Assembly: GCA_015832175.1 (NCBI GenBank)
Contig: WJXW01000001.1
Span: forward strand, 1,116,001 to 1,180,000
Origin: Paraphaeosphaeria minitans
Taxonomy: Eukaryota; Ascomycota; Dothideomycetes; Pleosporales; Didymosphaeriaceae
Direction of reading: 5' to 3'
Length of the DNA stretch: 64,000 bases
Part shown: positions 33,572-45,258 of the stretch, one piece after another
Numbering within the stretch: the stretch's first letter is position 1
Layout of the letters: each line of letters opens with the position of its first letter
Made by a program: the position numbers and the translations under genes
The notes under the pieces: generated by a model
The model's database searches: none
Seen by the model: the letters and a program-made list of their open reading frames with translations, nothing else
What the model was told of the DNA's origin: nothing

Positions 33572-34288
33572 CGTGGCTTTGAAGTGAGGTTGACCTGCAC
33601 GCGGTGATACAAAGGTGAGGTGAAGGCAGGCCGAACACGCAGGCTGTCGAAGGTCGGCGTGCGGCCGCCTCTCCCTGGCGCAGCCAATCACCGCCCGCAG
33701 CGCTCGACCATCCCCAACACTTTCACTCTTCTGCGCATACCCCTTCTCAATCGCACACTCAGGTCACTTTGCCGTTCAAAACGACACTCCTAAGAGACGG
33801 TAGCCAGGTCAGCTTTCTGGCTAATTCACAGAGTCTTCGAATTAAGAGTTGTTTCGTTTAGTCCTTTGAGTTGATCGACATTGGCATCTGGCTAGATTCA
33901 CAGCTACGTCGACGAATTTTACGATATCGATGATGAATAGCTATGTAGTCTCGTGGAGAAGTGAAGAGCTCATCCATGATGTGACTTTCTTCTTCACCTT
34001 GCGCCGTTGGATGTCGAGGGCCAGACCACCGGGGTCATGTAACCGCAAGCTCAACCTAAAGCTCTCACCGCTTTATATCACATAGACATAGACGACAGTC
34101 AGTAAGAACAATTTTCTTCGACTCATAGTAGGTACTCTATGCGTGTCTATCCTTGCCACCATTTCAACCAATGGCAGCATACATGATCATTATTTTGTGA
34201 AGAATGGGCCAGATCAATCCTAGCATAACTCAGGCCACTATACGTGTGTTGAAGTTTGAACTTATACAGAATCTCTTGCTCTTTTTGT

Positions 34289-34296
34289 TCACGTGA
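34289..34296. promoter_or_regulatory. TCACGTGA palindrome upstream of acyl-CoA dehydrogenase
   Basis: A perfect palindrome with an E-box core, about 510 bases upstream of the start. A binding role is inferred. Confidence 0.25.
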
Positions 34297-34615
34297 GAGG
34301 TGGCTGCACAGGCAATTCTAATTCTATACAAGATCGGGTCCACCTGTTCCTTCCGTCGATCAGTGCATGCGCTTCATGCGACTTGAAGCTGCTAGGTAAG
34401 ATGTGGATCCAAATGTTCTGTTTGGCCACACACGTCAACTTCTTGGTGCTGTTTACTACACCAAATAACCACTGCAAAGCTGCTCGTTTCCGGATTAACG
34501 CTTGTGAACAATGTTCATTGAATATTGGACAATGCGTATCTGTACAGCAGTTTCAGGAACGTGTTCCGCGGCGCAAGTCGGCATTCTGGGGTACCGACAG
34601 GTAAAGTTACCTAGA

Positions 34616-34621
34616 CCTCGG
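34616..34621 (+). promoter_or_regulatory. CCTCGG, candidate Far/Ctf1 binding site
   Basis: CCTCGG lies 183 bases upstream of the acyl-CoA dehydrogenase start. This hexamer is the known core recognised by FarA/FarB-type regulators at genes for fatty-acid use in Aspergillus. One hexamer in a few hundred bases can occur by chance, so the assignment rests on context: a peroxisomal fatty-acid enzyme next to a gene for that regulator family. Confidence 0.35.
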
Positions 34622-34803
34622 CAGCTGAACCCCAGATCCCCACCCATGACAACCTTTCTTGACTCGGAGGTTACTACTTATAACCACACGTGCCGCAAGC
34701 ATGTAACTTGGACCAAAAAAGCGCATTTCACCGCTGCACTGATTCTGTCCTCTCATAAACGCACTTCTTAGACAAGTTAATTACTATATCGAAGCTACAT
34801 ACC

Positions 34804-36268
34804 ATGTCCTCCTCGCCCGTTGTGCCCTTCTCAGAGCCGCCCTACATTGCTGGTCTCCCGTCGCCGTACTACAAGCCGACGCATCTCAGGTGGCAAAAGG
34901 CGTGCCGAGAGTTCATATCCAAGAACCTTTTGGAAAACGCGCTCCAGTGGGACACGGAAGAGACGGTGCCTCAGCATGTTTTCGAAACGTTCGCGAATGC
35001 AGGAATGCTAATTCCGAGCCTGCCTGCCCCTCTTCCTGTAGAATGGCTCAAACGGCTCGGCATACATGACATACTGGGCGCAGTCAAGGTGGAGGAGTTC
35101 GACTATCTCCACACGATGATTTACTGCGACGAGATGACTCGCTCCGGCCTGGCTGGACCATCCGGATCCCTGACGACCGGCATCTCATTCGGCGTTCCTC
35201 CGATTCTCAAGTTCGGTAACAAACGATTGCAGGAACGATTCCTGCCCGAGCTTCTTACCGGAAAGAAGCGAACGTGCATTGCCATCACTGAGCCTGAGGC
35301 AGGATCCGACGTCGCGAACATTACCACGACGGCTACAAAGACTTCAGACGGAAAACATTACATCGTGAATGGTACGAAGAAGTGGATCACAAATGGGATA
35401 TGGTCCGAGTACTCTTCGATGGCTGTACGGACTGGAGGACCTGGACCTACGGGTCTTTCAATGCTCGTCGTTCCACTGAAAGGCTACCCTGGTGTCACTA
35501 TGCGCCGTCTAAAAGTTGGCGGGCAAGTCTCAGCCGGAACAACCTTCATCGAGCTAGACGACGTCAAGGTGCCGGTCGAGAACCTCATCGGGACAGAAGG
35601 CGCTGGTATGAGATATGTCATGGTACGCAATATCATGCCGCGTGATCCCTGAACGAGTTTGCTAAGCAATAATAGACCAACTTCAACCATGAAAGACTGA
35701 CGATCGCTATTGGCGCAACTCGTCAGGCGCGCGTTGCCCTCGCCGCAGCCACAGAGTACATACTCAAGCGTGAGGCTTTTGGGAAGCCGCTCGTGGAACA
35801 GCCAGTCGTCCGACAACGCCTGGCGCGGTGTGGAGCAATGGTTGAGAGCCAATGGGCATGGGTAGAACAATTTGCCTATCAGATGACCCAGTTGCCGAAG
35901 GAGGTGGCTGACATTGAACTCGGTGGCTTGACGGCCATGGCAAAGGCGCAGGCTGGTATTGTATTGAACGAATGTGCACAATGTGCTCAGCTTCTGTTCG
36001 GCGGCAACGGCTACACGAAGTCGGGCCAGGGAGAGCTGATCGAGAGTACGTCAATCTATGAGCGCAAATTGTGTTGCTCAATCCATAATTCAGCCCAAAG
36101 CTTTGTTTACTGACTGCTTGTTCAGGAATCTATCGGGAGGCGCCGGGCATCCGCATTCCGGGTGGGAGCGAGGATGTAATGATGGATCTAGGAGTGCGAC
36201 AGCTGGTCAAGAACTTCAAGAACAAAACACAGGCGATGGAAAGACCTAAAGGTTCTTCGAAGCTGTAG
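34804..36268 (+). CDS. peroxisomal acyl-CoA dehydrogenase family protein
   Basis: Three exons, 34804-35622, 35676-36045 and 36126-36268, give 443 residues. The protein is a FAD-dependent dehydrogenase that would oxidise acyl-CoA at C2-C3. Seen: CIAITEPEAGSDVANI (ACAD signature 1, about residues 158-173), the flavin-contact KKWITNG, the helix G start TNFNHERLTIAIG (274-286), and the C-terminal signature LLFGGNGYTKSGQGELIERI. The usual C-terminal catalytic Glu is absent (IRIPGGSE where MCAD-type enzymes have IYEGTSE), but Glu279 in HERL stands where isovaleryl-CoA and long-chain dehydrogenases keep their base. The last three residues are SKL, a canonical PTS1, so it should be imported into peroxisomes. 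Either dehydrogenase or oxidase-like electron transfer is possible; the exact chain length is unknown. Confidence 0.92.
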
Positions 36269-38522
36269 TTTACCTTGTAGAGTTGAAACGAGTGTGATCT
36301 TCCGTGCGAATCCCAGCGATCATCGAACATACAGCGATCTTATCTCCGACAAACATACACGGCTAACACTATAGGTAGGTAACCGCAGAAGATTGGCAGG
36401 AAGAGTAATAAAAGCCTGAGCTTCCGTGGCAACGTTGAGACAGTTTATAAGCCGAGGCCATTGCCAGTCGTGAAGTAACTTGGGCTACTGTACGAGGTCA
36501 CCACTCAGACCTGACGCTGCATCGCCGGGGTTCACCTCTGAGAGTCGGAAGGAGTAGGATGGTGCGAAAAGAGCGCAGCGCCAACTCCGCGCATTCCGAT
36601 GGGAATTACGCGCAAAAGAATCCGCATTGATTGGTGTCGGTCTTCTCGCCGTGCAAGGTTACCCGCTTTCCTTCGATTGCGGTGAAGATGCAATCCAACC
36701 TTCAGAACATAGCCAGGCAGTAGTGGTATGAGTATATTGGAATGATGGTCGGCATACGCAAGGCAAGTACCTACCTATGCTGGCCAAGCGGATATTGCAC
36801 TCTTGTTGGTTCACGTGCATCTACTTCACGCGTCGAAAGCACAGTTCCGCCGTCTAGACCGACATTTCTGACAGCACGCGACCCACAATGTGGGTATGTG
36901 GACTCCAGCGACGTTGCGCATGTTATCGATGCTGATCCCGCGATCATTTGCTGTAGTCATGCATATTGCTGAAATCTCTGCATACCTACCTCCTCAACTC
37001 CGACTTTCATGTCCTCACTCTCAGCCGACAATAGCCACACCTGTGAGATTTTGAGGACGTCGCAAATCGCTGAGCGGAACGACCGCATAAACTCAGGGTT
37101 AGCGCTGCAGACGTTTCCTCCTCCGACTTTCCCCACGACCCGAATGGTTTAGTCAAGTGCGGGTTAGCGATGTGACAAGGGTGCTCCTAGCTGCTTACGA
37201 TGGATGAATCACGAGGTGCCAGATGGAGATGCCAAACGTGGGAATGTCCGGACATTGAGTAATAAAACAGTGAAAAGGGCCCAGTCCGCGCTGGGCATGT
37301 CCCTTGCGTCAATGGTTCGGAGATTCCCGCGTCTGAAACCAGAGCCTATTAAGTAGCATCTGGGTAACATGTGGGTGTCCAATTGAAGAGGGAGCAGCAC
37401 GAACGGTAGAGTCTGATAAGGTGGCGCATCGGCCGCGGAGTGATGGCACGAAGCCAAAGCAGCAGATTCTGCACAATCATCAACGAGATGCAACGCGTCG
37501 GATCGGAGGAGGATTGACGGGGTTGGCTGAGCTCCTGTTTCCGGACCTTCACCGAGCACTCCCCGCAGAACCTCAACTCCAGGATCGTCGAGTGCCCCAC
37601 ACGTTCACGCTGATGAAGTGGCCGCGGTGCCAGGACTCCTTTGTTAATCAAGCCAATACCGATTTTGAGCGGCATTTTAGCCTGCTAGCGACCAAAGATG
37701 CGGATCTGAAATTGCAACTTCCACAGCAGAAGTCACCAGCTGTCGAGGACCTTGATAAAGCTGCGTGCAGTAGACGGGAGACTCCGCGTCCTGGCAGTAG
37801 TCAACCGCGATTGGACGTTCAGCTGTGCTGCGGAGGAGGTGATGAATTTTTCGCCTTGGTGCCGGCTAGCAGCTCGGCAGAGGACACGATGGTGCCCATT
37901 GACGTTAGTTTGACACCAAGTGTCTCGACTGGGGATATGATCCGGATATCCTCAAGCGTGCTCGAGTAGTCCAACGCTGTGCATGCCCATGACACGGACG
38001 ACGGTAGGAAACGTCTGCCTCGAGCGGCGTGCTGCCTGCTCCAACACTGGAGGTCCAGCTTCCCGAGCTTCACGAGCATGGGACGAAAGCACTTGAGAAC
38101 GCATGCTGCCCTGAGACTTGAGTGAGCCGCGGCAAGTTTCCAGCACAGCCGCTCGCACTCGCTCAGATGGAGCTTTTGCACCGAGTGGCATCCATGGGCC
38201 TACCGCCAAGTAGAGGAGCGCCGACCATCCGAGTGCACGCTGCACAAGTGTCTGGGGGCCTGCCTGGGGTAGCCGCTAGCATCCCCACCGGACGTGAGAG
38301 GCGTGTGTCATGAGGAATAAACGCAGCTCCCTTGAATCGCAAGCCGCCTGAGTAAGCCTTAGCTTTGTTCAGGCCGCTGCGGAAACTCCACTTATGGTGA
38401 AATTGGCTTTCACACATAATACTCGGGCTGCCCTCCGCACCCGCCCGGTCCTGGCGTCTTTCCTCGATCCCCACACTCCTCCCACCGCTGCTCCAGCCAA
38501 CAAACAGCAGTAGACAGCCACC
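36269..38522. other. 2.25-kb gap, upstream region of the Ctf1/Far regulator
   Basis: No gene could be supported. An open frame of 182 codons at 37421-37969 (+) has no domain, no splice-consistent extension and an atypical composition. CCGAGG (inverse of CCTCGG) occurs at 36452-36457. Long upstream regions are common for fungal regulators; the final bases before 38523 (CAGCCACC) fit a start context. Confidence 0.45.
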
Positions 38523-41500
38523 ATGTCGGAAAGCTCCAATTCACCGCCATCCCAGCATGAGTTCCAGGCACCCAAGCGCAAGGCCACCCAGGCAGGACTC
38601 GATGGACACGCAACTGGCCGCTCGGTGAAGAGGAGGGCCTCCAAGGCGTGTCAGTGCTGTCGAGCTCGAAAAGTGCGCTGCAACGTCACCGAGCACGGCG
38701 CACCCTGCACAAATTGCAGATTGGACGAAGTCGAATGCATTGTGTCGGAGAGCAGACGCAAGAAGTCGGTAACCCCCCAGAAGCCCGCATCCGATGGCGC
38801 CTTGCCAATGCCATTTCGCCCAATGTCGACCATGATGTTTATGAGCAGGGAGGGTGTCATGCAGGTGGCCAGGCCCAGCGGACCTATTCCGCAAGCCACA
38901 TCAACGGAGCCTTGGCTGCACCACGTCCTCTTTCAAATCATGTTGAGACCCATCTGGCATTGTTGGTCCATGGATCTTGTTGCTGACGGCCTTCTAGGAA
39001 GTGGAGCAAGGACGATGAGCATCACACGGAGCCCATCAACGTATCGGCAGCCGCTGCCAGCCGCAAAATCGCTTCGCGCGACGCATTGGACAGCGTTCAA
39101 ACCCTAACCTCAGCTGGATCGCGGCGGCCACTTGACGCTGAGACATGGCACGACGAGCACGTGCCTCACTCCATCTGTGCGTTTTGGACGTCGCGTGTTA
39201 CTTGTGCGCAATCACATGGACTAACAGCCTCGCAGATCAGAGTCATGGAAACCGCCTCGGTCTGGCAGATCTCCACCGCCGCATGTCGGTGACCTCCCAG
39301 ACCAATGGAATGCCAGTTCTCCCATTCTCATCCTTCGGCCGCGATTCGCAACGAGCTGTGTTTGGCTATACTGCTCCCAAGCTCGGCGTGGCCGATCTCC
39401 CTATGTTCATCAAGCCGCTGCCGTCAAAGATTGGCCCCGACGAGGTGGCCTACCTCGAAAAGAAGGGTGCCTTGGCCATACCCACGGGCACCTTGCGCAG
39501 TGAGATGCTTCGTGCCTATATCGAATTTGTGCATCCCTACATGCCTCTTCTGGAATTACGCGACTTTTTGATGACAATCGATCAAGCTGATGGAAGCCTG
39601 GGCAAAGTCAGCTTGATCTTGTTCCAGGCCGTCATGTTCGCAGGTTCTGCTTTCATCGATATGCACTACTTGCGCGCAGCTGGCTACGCGACACAGAAAG
39701 AAGCTCGCAAGGATTTCTTTCAAAAGACTAGGGTGAGTTGCGGTTCCCCATGCATTCGCTTGTTGTACTTGGCTCGGACGAGCGCACGAGCTTCACCTGG
39801 CGCCTGCACGAGCATGTCGCCTCTGTCGTAAATTAACATTCGCCTGGCATGTGGCAGAAGATCTTCCATTCGAATTCTGAAAGGGAGCCCCAGCTGACAG
39901 AGCCCCCAGATTCTCTACGATTTCGATTACGAATCTGATCGTGTATCATTAGTGCAGGCCTTGCTTTTACTAACCTACTACTACGAGACTCCCGATGACC
40001 AGAAAGACACATGGCATTGGATGGGCGTCGCCACTTCCGTCGCGCATACAATCGGACTCCATCGCAACCCGGACAAGACCCATATGGATAGTAAGCGCAC
40101 GAAATTGTGGAAACGGATATGGTGGTCGACCTACATGCGAGACCGTCTTATCGCCCTCGGCATGCGCCGCCCAACGAGGATAAAGTCGGAAGATTTCGAC
40201 GTACCTATGCTTACTCTGGATGATTTCGAAATTGCCGCAATTCCTGCCTCTGTTACTTGCGTACCAGCGGACTGTCGCGCCGCCCGGGATGTTGGCTTGC
40301 AGCGCCAATTGGCCATCATGTGCATCGAGAAGGCCAGACTGTGCCTTTGCATCTCCCACGTGCTTTCAAAGCAGTATTGCGTTCTAAACAACAACCAAGG
40401 CTTGCAAAATGACCGCACAACCATGATGCTTTTGCCTAAAAAGCTAGACCCTGAAACCAGTGAGGTGAAGGCCTGTGATAAAGAATTACAGAGCTGGGTC
40501 AAAGATCTCGCTGATGAAGCTAAGTATTCGGATGACTTTACTGGAGAGAACTCGCTGGATGTAAATCGAGCTCTGCTTCACATGGTTTTTTTCACCACGC
40601 TATCTGCGCTGCACCGCCCACAAGTTTTACCATCCTCGCATGGTGGCCCTGCGAGTGTTCCGGTGAAAGCGAACGTTGCATCGGATCTTCTCGATGTGTC
40701 TCGTCGTAACGTTCGCCGCGCAGCTTCGGCCATTACCTCTATTGCGCAGCGGCTTGACCAGGCTGACCTTGTGAAGTACTTGCCTACCACTGGAGTTACA
40801 GTTTTGCTTCCTGCCATTATCATCCACTTGCTGGACATCAAAGCACCTGAAGAAGACACACGCCGCGCTTCGTTACGGGGGTTCTGCCAATGTATGGCCG
40901 TGATGGGGAAACTCAGGGATCTGTACGCTGCAGCCGATTACTCGACGGCTTTCTTGGAGGCTGCAATTCGCAAAGCCGGTATCCACATCGCGCCTACTAC
41001 GGTACAGACCCCGGGAGCAGACAGCGCGATATCCCCTCTTGGTGTGAAGACCTCACCAATGACATCCGTGGAAGATCTGGTCAACGCAGGGAGACGGTTG
41101 GATATGCCCGCGAGCAACCCTACAATCACCGCGTCGCAGCAATTGCAACGCTCGACGCTGACGCCGCCTCCGGATAACGGTACGACGAATTTATTTATGC
41201 TGGATAAGAGTGCAGCACAAAACAACGTTACTGACGAAGAAGTCGCACGCCGTCTGGAGACATTCCTCGCGTCTACACCACCAGAATCCGACCACGACCA
41301 CGACCACGATCATGAACAGATACCCGCGATCACGATTGCGGAAGATCCAGCGCCCACTGCCGCGCCAGTTGAGGCCACTCCGTTCAACAAGTGGAGTCGG
41401 ATGGATTTGCCGCCAAATCCCTTCAACAACAACAACATCAACATCAATCATCATCAAGACAATGAGATGCTCTTTAGCAGTCTCCCGATATCGCACGATT

Positions 41501-41640
41501 TTGAGGATGGCGAGTTTGACAGCTTGCTGAACTTGGACGCCGTAGGCGAGACTTTCACCTTTGACGATACTATGCTCGAGGGTGTTGATTGGATGGAGAC
41601 AACCACTGGTCAGATGGAGGAAACAACAGCAAAGGCGTAG
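38523..41640 (+). CDS. Ctf1/FarA-type Zn2Cys6 fatty-acid response regulator
   Basis: Four exons, 38523-38764, 38998-39176, 39236-39732 and 39910-41640, give 882 residues. Relatives (FarA/FarB of Aspergillus, Ctf1 of Fusarium) activate beta-oxidation, peroxisome and cutinase genes in response to fatty acids. The zinc cluster is KACQCCRARKVRC followed by NVTEHGAPCTNCRLDEVEC (Cys43, 46, 53, 62, 65, 72), nearly the family consensus, followed by SESRRKK. Intron 2 restores HVPHSIYQSHGNR, a family motif. The fungal transcription factor domain runs from about KPLPSKIGPDEVAYLEKKGA to the LLLLTYYYETPDDQKDTWHW and WKRIWWSTYMRDRLIALGMR blocks. The C-terminal third is disordered, with HDHDHDHD and Asn-rich runs, and ends in an acidic segment (FDDTMLEGVDW) that may be the activation domain. 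Intron 1 is long (233 nt, donor GTCGGT), so its exact donor is less certain. Confidence 0.9.
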
Positions 41641-42931
41641 GTTTGGACATTGCAGCATTCTTGCTTTGCATCTGGAAAAGTTTCGGGTCGGTCTGGGTTC
41701 AGGATTGGGATAAGGTTACGAATTATGACGAAATGGTTGCTGTGATACCACATCACGCTTTGTCTTCGGATTTCTCTTTATGTGCGAGGGACAGTCTGGA
41801 AAGCGCATGTACGAGCTATAGTTCACGAATTGAGAAGATCGTATCGCAGCACCGATCCCCTGACTAAAACATTGTGCCATTTCCTTCACGCGTGCGTCTC
41901 GTCTACCCCTCTCCTCCTTAGCGCTCGACGCGGTCTCCACGACTCAGCCGCCAGGCGCGCTACAAGCGCAAGGGTCCAGCATCCAGCCCAGGACCCCCAA
42001 TCCTGCTTACTCACACTGCAGTACCGCACACGTTCTTCGGCGGCTAGTAGATAGAGCTCGACGGTGCACATCCGGATATTGAAATCCGGGGGCTGGATCG
42101 GGGTACCTAGCGCCACCTAGCGGACGCGATTCTCCGCAAGAGAGTCGGTAGTGTGCCTGCTCGATCGCACTGGATGACTCTCCAACGCAAAAGGTCGTGG
42201 ATACCGTGCCATGGGGGCGAGTCCGAGAAAAGGATCGTCGTTCGGGATGGTATCGCGTGGGCCGGTGCAGGGAAGGGGAGGATAGCAGGGGAGCTGGAGG
42301 AGGCGTACTTGCGCGTGTGGTGGAGCGCGGGGTGAGCGGTATAGATGGAGACGATGACAACAGGCAATGGCTCTGTTTCAAAGGGGAAAAGCGTATTGGG
42401 AAACGTTATTCGCAGGGGCCGACAGCTGGAATTAGGCATATGGAGCATACCTGATCTTGTACTACCTCGTTCTATTACGCAATCAATGCTACAACGATAA
42501 TTTGATAGTTCATTCAGGAGCTTTCTGGCTACAGGTCCCTTTTTTTAAAAAAAAAAAAAAAACAATTGGCAGCCACTGTGATCACACATGTTGCAAGTAT
42601 GTTAGGGTGAGTTTCACGTATAACACTTGAATAGTTCCTTCTCTACAAAAGGGTATTCGAGCTGACTCGGCACTGTTCAGTCAGCGTTCAGACGGATGGT
42701 TGAAGTAGCGATGCGTTCGCCCTGGAAGAAAAGGTTAGGCTTATTAATATATAGACTACCTACCTACATGGAATTAAAGTTGCAAGAAGTACCTGCCCAA
42801 TCGCTAGAACGCCAAAAGTCCCGTAGGTCGGTCATGCTTCCTGATGCAATCCGTATTGACTGATATCGATGCTCTGCTCGCTCGTCTAAGAAACTGTACA
42901 TGGCCTCGTTGTTGAAAGGCCCGAAGAAGTC
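41641..42931. other. 1.3-kb convergent intergenic region
   Basis: This is the 3' flanks of the Far-type regulator and ethanolamine kinase. No gene was recognised; open frames near 42000-42450 on both strands mirror each other and lack domains. A T7A16 tract lies at 42540-42562. Confidence 0.4.
42540..42562. repeat. T7A16 homopolymer tract
   Basis: Seven T followed by sixteen A in non-coding DNA between two converging genes. It could be a nucleosome-excluding tract or a retroposition scar; no target-site duplication is visible. Confidence 0.8.
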
Positions 42932-44334
42932 CTACTCGTCCTGTGCCCACCGCCTCTCCCGTACGGGCACCTGCTCTCCAGCCGCAGCCCGCTCGCCATT
43001 CATCTCGCGCTTCCACGCCCAGTACTCCCCTAATCTTATCTCAGCATAGCTCGCGTAGTCGAAATTGATCAAGGAAATCTTGGCTTGAATCAGTGCCCAT
43101 ATTCCCCAGTAAAAGCCTGGGACACCTCGGAAGGCGTCGACCTGGTCGAATAACTCGTCCAGCTCAGATTCTTTGAATGCACGATTCATGTGCATACTGA
43201 AGCTGTATAGATATTCGCGCAGAAACGCTCGGCGCACGTGGCACGTAGGCAACACGGTAAAGTCGCAATCGAAACCGCCCCACTCGGCGAAGTGGTTTGC
43301 GATGTCAAAGGAGGCAGGCGCCGGCGTGGCGTACTCGTAGTCAATGAACGATACGGTAGCGGGTGGTTCGTTCTCTTCAGAGCCACCAGACGCGCTGGAA
43401 CGGCGCGACGCCGAGGCAGACGAGGGTGCGGGCTCTATGATAACATTGCCGCTCAGCAGGTCGCAGTGGGCGAAGACGAAGGAGTTTGTGCCTCCAACAC
43501 CAGGGGTGTCGCCCAGACGGGCAACTAGCCATTGCAGTTCCTTCTGCAGGAGGGCCCGGCGCTCGAGTTGTTGAGTGGTGCTTATGGGCAACTGGAGGAT
43601 CCATCGCTGCATCGTGGTCCACACGTTCGGGATCGGCTTGCCTGGCGTCAGATCTGCCATGGCCACAAGTGAAGCACGTTTGGTTTTGGAAGGAGCGATC
43701 TGTGTAGGTGTGGGACATGTTGTGCTGATGCTATTGATTGGTAGTTCCGCGTGCCATTGCCCGAGCCTTTGTGCCACCCCGCGCCATACTTCCGGCTTGC
43801 GCAAGTCTGTGGGCGAGCAGACGTTGCCCTGCAAGTATTTATATAGGAGACCGTTGTCGAAGCGAGCGAGCAATGCGGGTGCGAGGCCATGGCGGGCGAG
43901 CAGACAATGCGACGATGTCTCCTCTTCCCTCACGTCAGTATGAGCATCGTTGCATGGGGGAGAGAACCTACTCTTGCGGTCTATCAGGACTTCGGTATCT
44001 TTCCCGTACGCCCGTAGCAGAACCGCCTCGTCGTCGATTTGTGCCTGGGACAGACCTGGCTGCTTGTTGATTGCCTTGAGGAGCTATCCGCGCAACGTTA
44101 GCGAAACCCCCTTTTGCCGTGAGCTCTCTCGGAAGCAGTGCCGGGGACACATACCGTGTTGGTGATGCCGTCCGTGAAGCGTACAAACTCGACCGAGTCT
44201 TTTACTTCGCGCCATTCCGGCCGCAGGGTGAGGATGAGGCTCAGGGCCGAATTGTCGGAGTCTTCGTAATTGTAGCATGCCGGGATGTATCGTATCGATT
44301 CGTACGGGTCGAACGGTGCGTTCTCGTTTGCCAT
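42932..44334 (-). CDS. EKI1: ethanolamine kinase
   Basis: Three exons, 44334-44155, 44083-43972 and 43923-42932, give 427 residues. The enzyme phosphorylates ethanolamine in the cytosol, the first step of the CDP-ethanolamine route to phosphatidylethanolamine. Seen: FVRFTDGITNT (nucleotide loop), KAINKQPGLSQAQ, LLRAYGKDTEVLIDR, then GLAPALLARFDNGLLYKYLQ, the Brenner motif FVFAHCDLLSGNVI and the metal site FIDYEYATPAPASFDIANHF with AEWGGFDCD, which fits ethanolamine rather than choline kinases. A Ser-rich insert (SSASASRRSSASGG) separates the last two motifs. The second intron (43971-43924) is set to give DRKKETSSH, matching family spacing; another acceptor would be possible. An upstream in-frame ATG at 44349 would add five residues. 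Confidence 0.92.
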
Positions 44335-45258
44335 GGCGCGCTTTCCCACGGATCAGCATGCAGGACACTCGCAAGGCACTCGTGGCCCCGCGGGCGAAGG
44401 ATGACGAAAATCGGACTGGCGTCGCATGTGAAAGATGCGCTTCCTCATCCGCAGCGTCTCCTGGGTGGACTCACTCACAAATCAGGGGAACAAACCACAG
44501 TCTGATTGATGTGCAAAGCTGGCCCGGTAAAGATGGGCGATTGTCGCAGAGTATGGCAGTGGAAGGGCGGTTTGTGGCACGAGGGGGAGAGGTCGTGGGC
44601 TCAGAGAGCCCCTGCCCCTGCCCTAGCCGAACCGACAAGGGATGCGCCACTCTTTGTAATGGCGGGGACATTGCTCCAGGGACTCCAGGCACTGACGTCA
44701 ATGCTCACAGCCACACGCCTGTGGGCCTGTCTCGGGGTAGCCTGTATTCACCTGTTCCTGTCTCCCTTGTCTCCCGTGACAAGCCTCGCCCTTCAAGTCC
44801 ACCTGGCAATCGCGGCACGGCAAACTCGGCTCAAACCACATCCAACGCTTGGCTGTCCCTGTAGCGGGGAATATTCATGCGCCACTTCTGCTGCCGCGTC
44901 GGATCGGGTGGGTACAGAGCGCGCAGGCTAAGTTGAGACTTCGATTGTGAATGTGAACACATCTAATGCTCTCTAAAGTATGTACCAGCAGGACAAAGCC
45001 AAGCTACATATCACAGTGTCATGCCGCCAAATTCCAAACATGTTGCCGCAACGCCGCGCTCTGAAATCATACAGCACTCCCGCAAGGTATAAGTCGACGT
45101 CGTGATATCCACCACGCGCCATTTGTTCACCACGACGCCATTCATCCGGGGGTATGTGCGTCCAGTTCCCAAGCCCAGTCCTTTAATGCGCCAATGGAAG
45201 ACCGATTCCCTTTCAAATCCCACGCTGGAGGCTCATCTCTCCGCTGCCGACCATCTAG
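44335..45258. other. intergenic, 924 bases
   Basis: The ethanolamine kinase promoter on the left and the SCAP 3' flank on the right. No gene was recognised. Confidence 0.4.

Larger units (their letters stand above)
33572..34803. promoter_or_regulatory. divergent upstream region, TAF10 and acyl-CoA dehydrogenase
   Basis: 1.2 kb without a convincing gene. It carries TCACGTGA at 34289-34296 and CCTCGG at 34616-34621, both on the acyl-CoA dehydrogenase side. Confidence 0.4.

Noticed and set aside
37421..37969. 182-codon open frame (+) in the large gap
   Set aside because: No domain, no signal peptide, no supporting splice context and composition unlike neighbouring genes. It could be real but cannot be supported from sequence alone.
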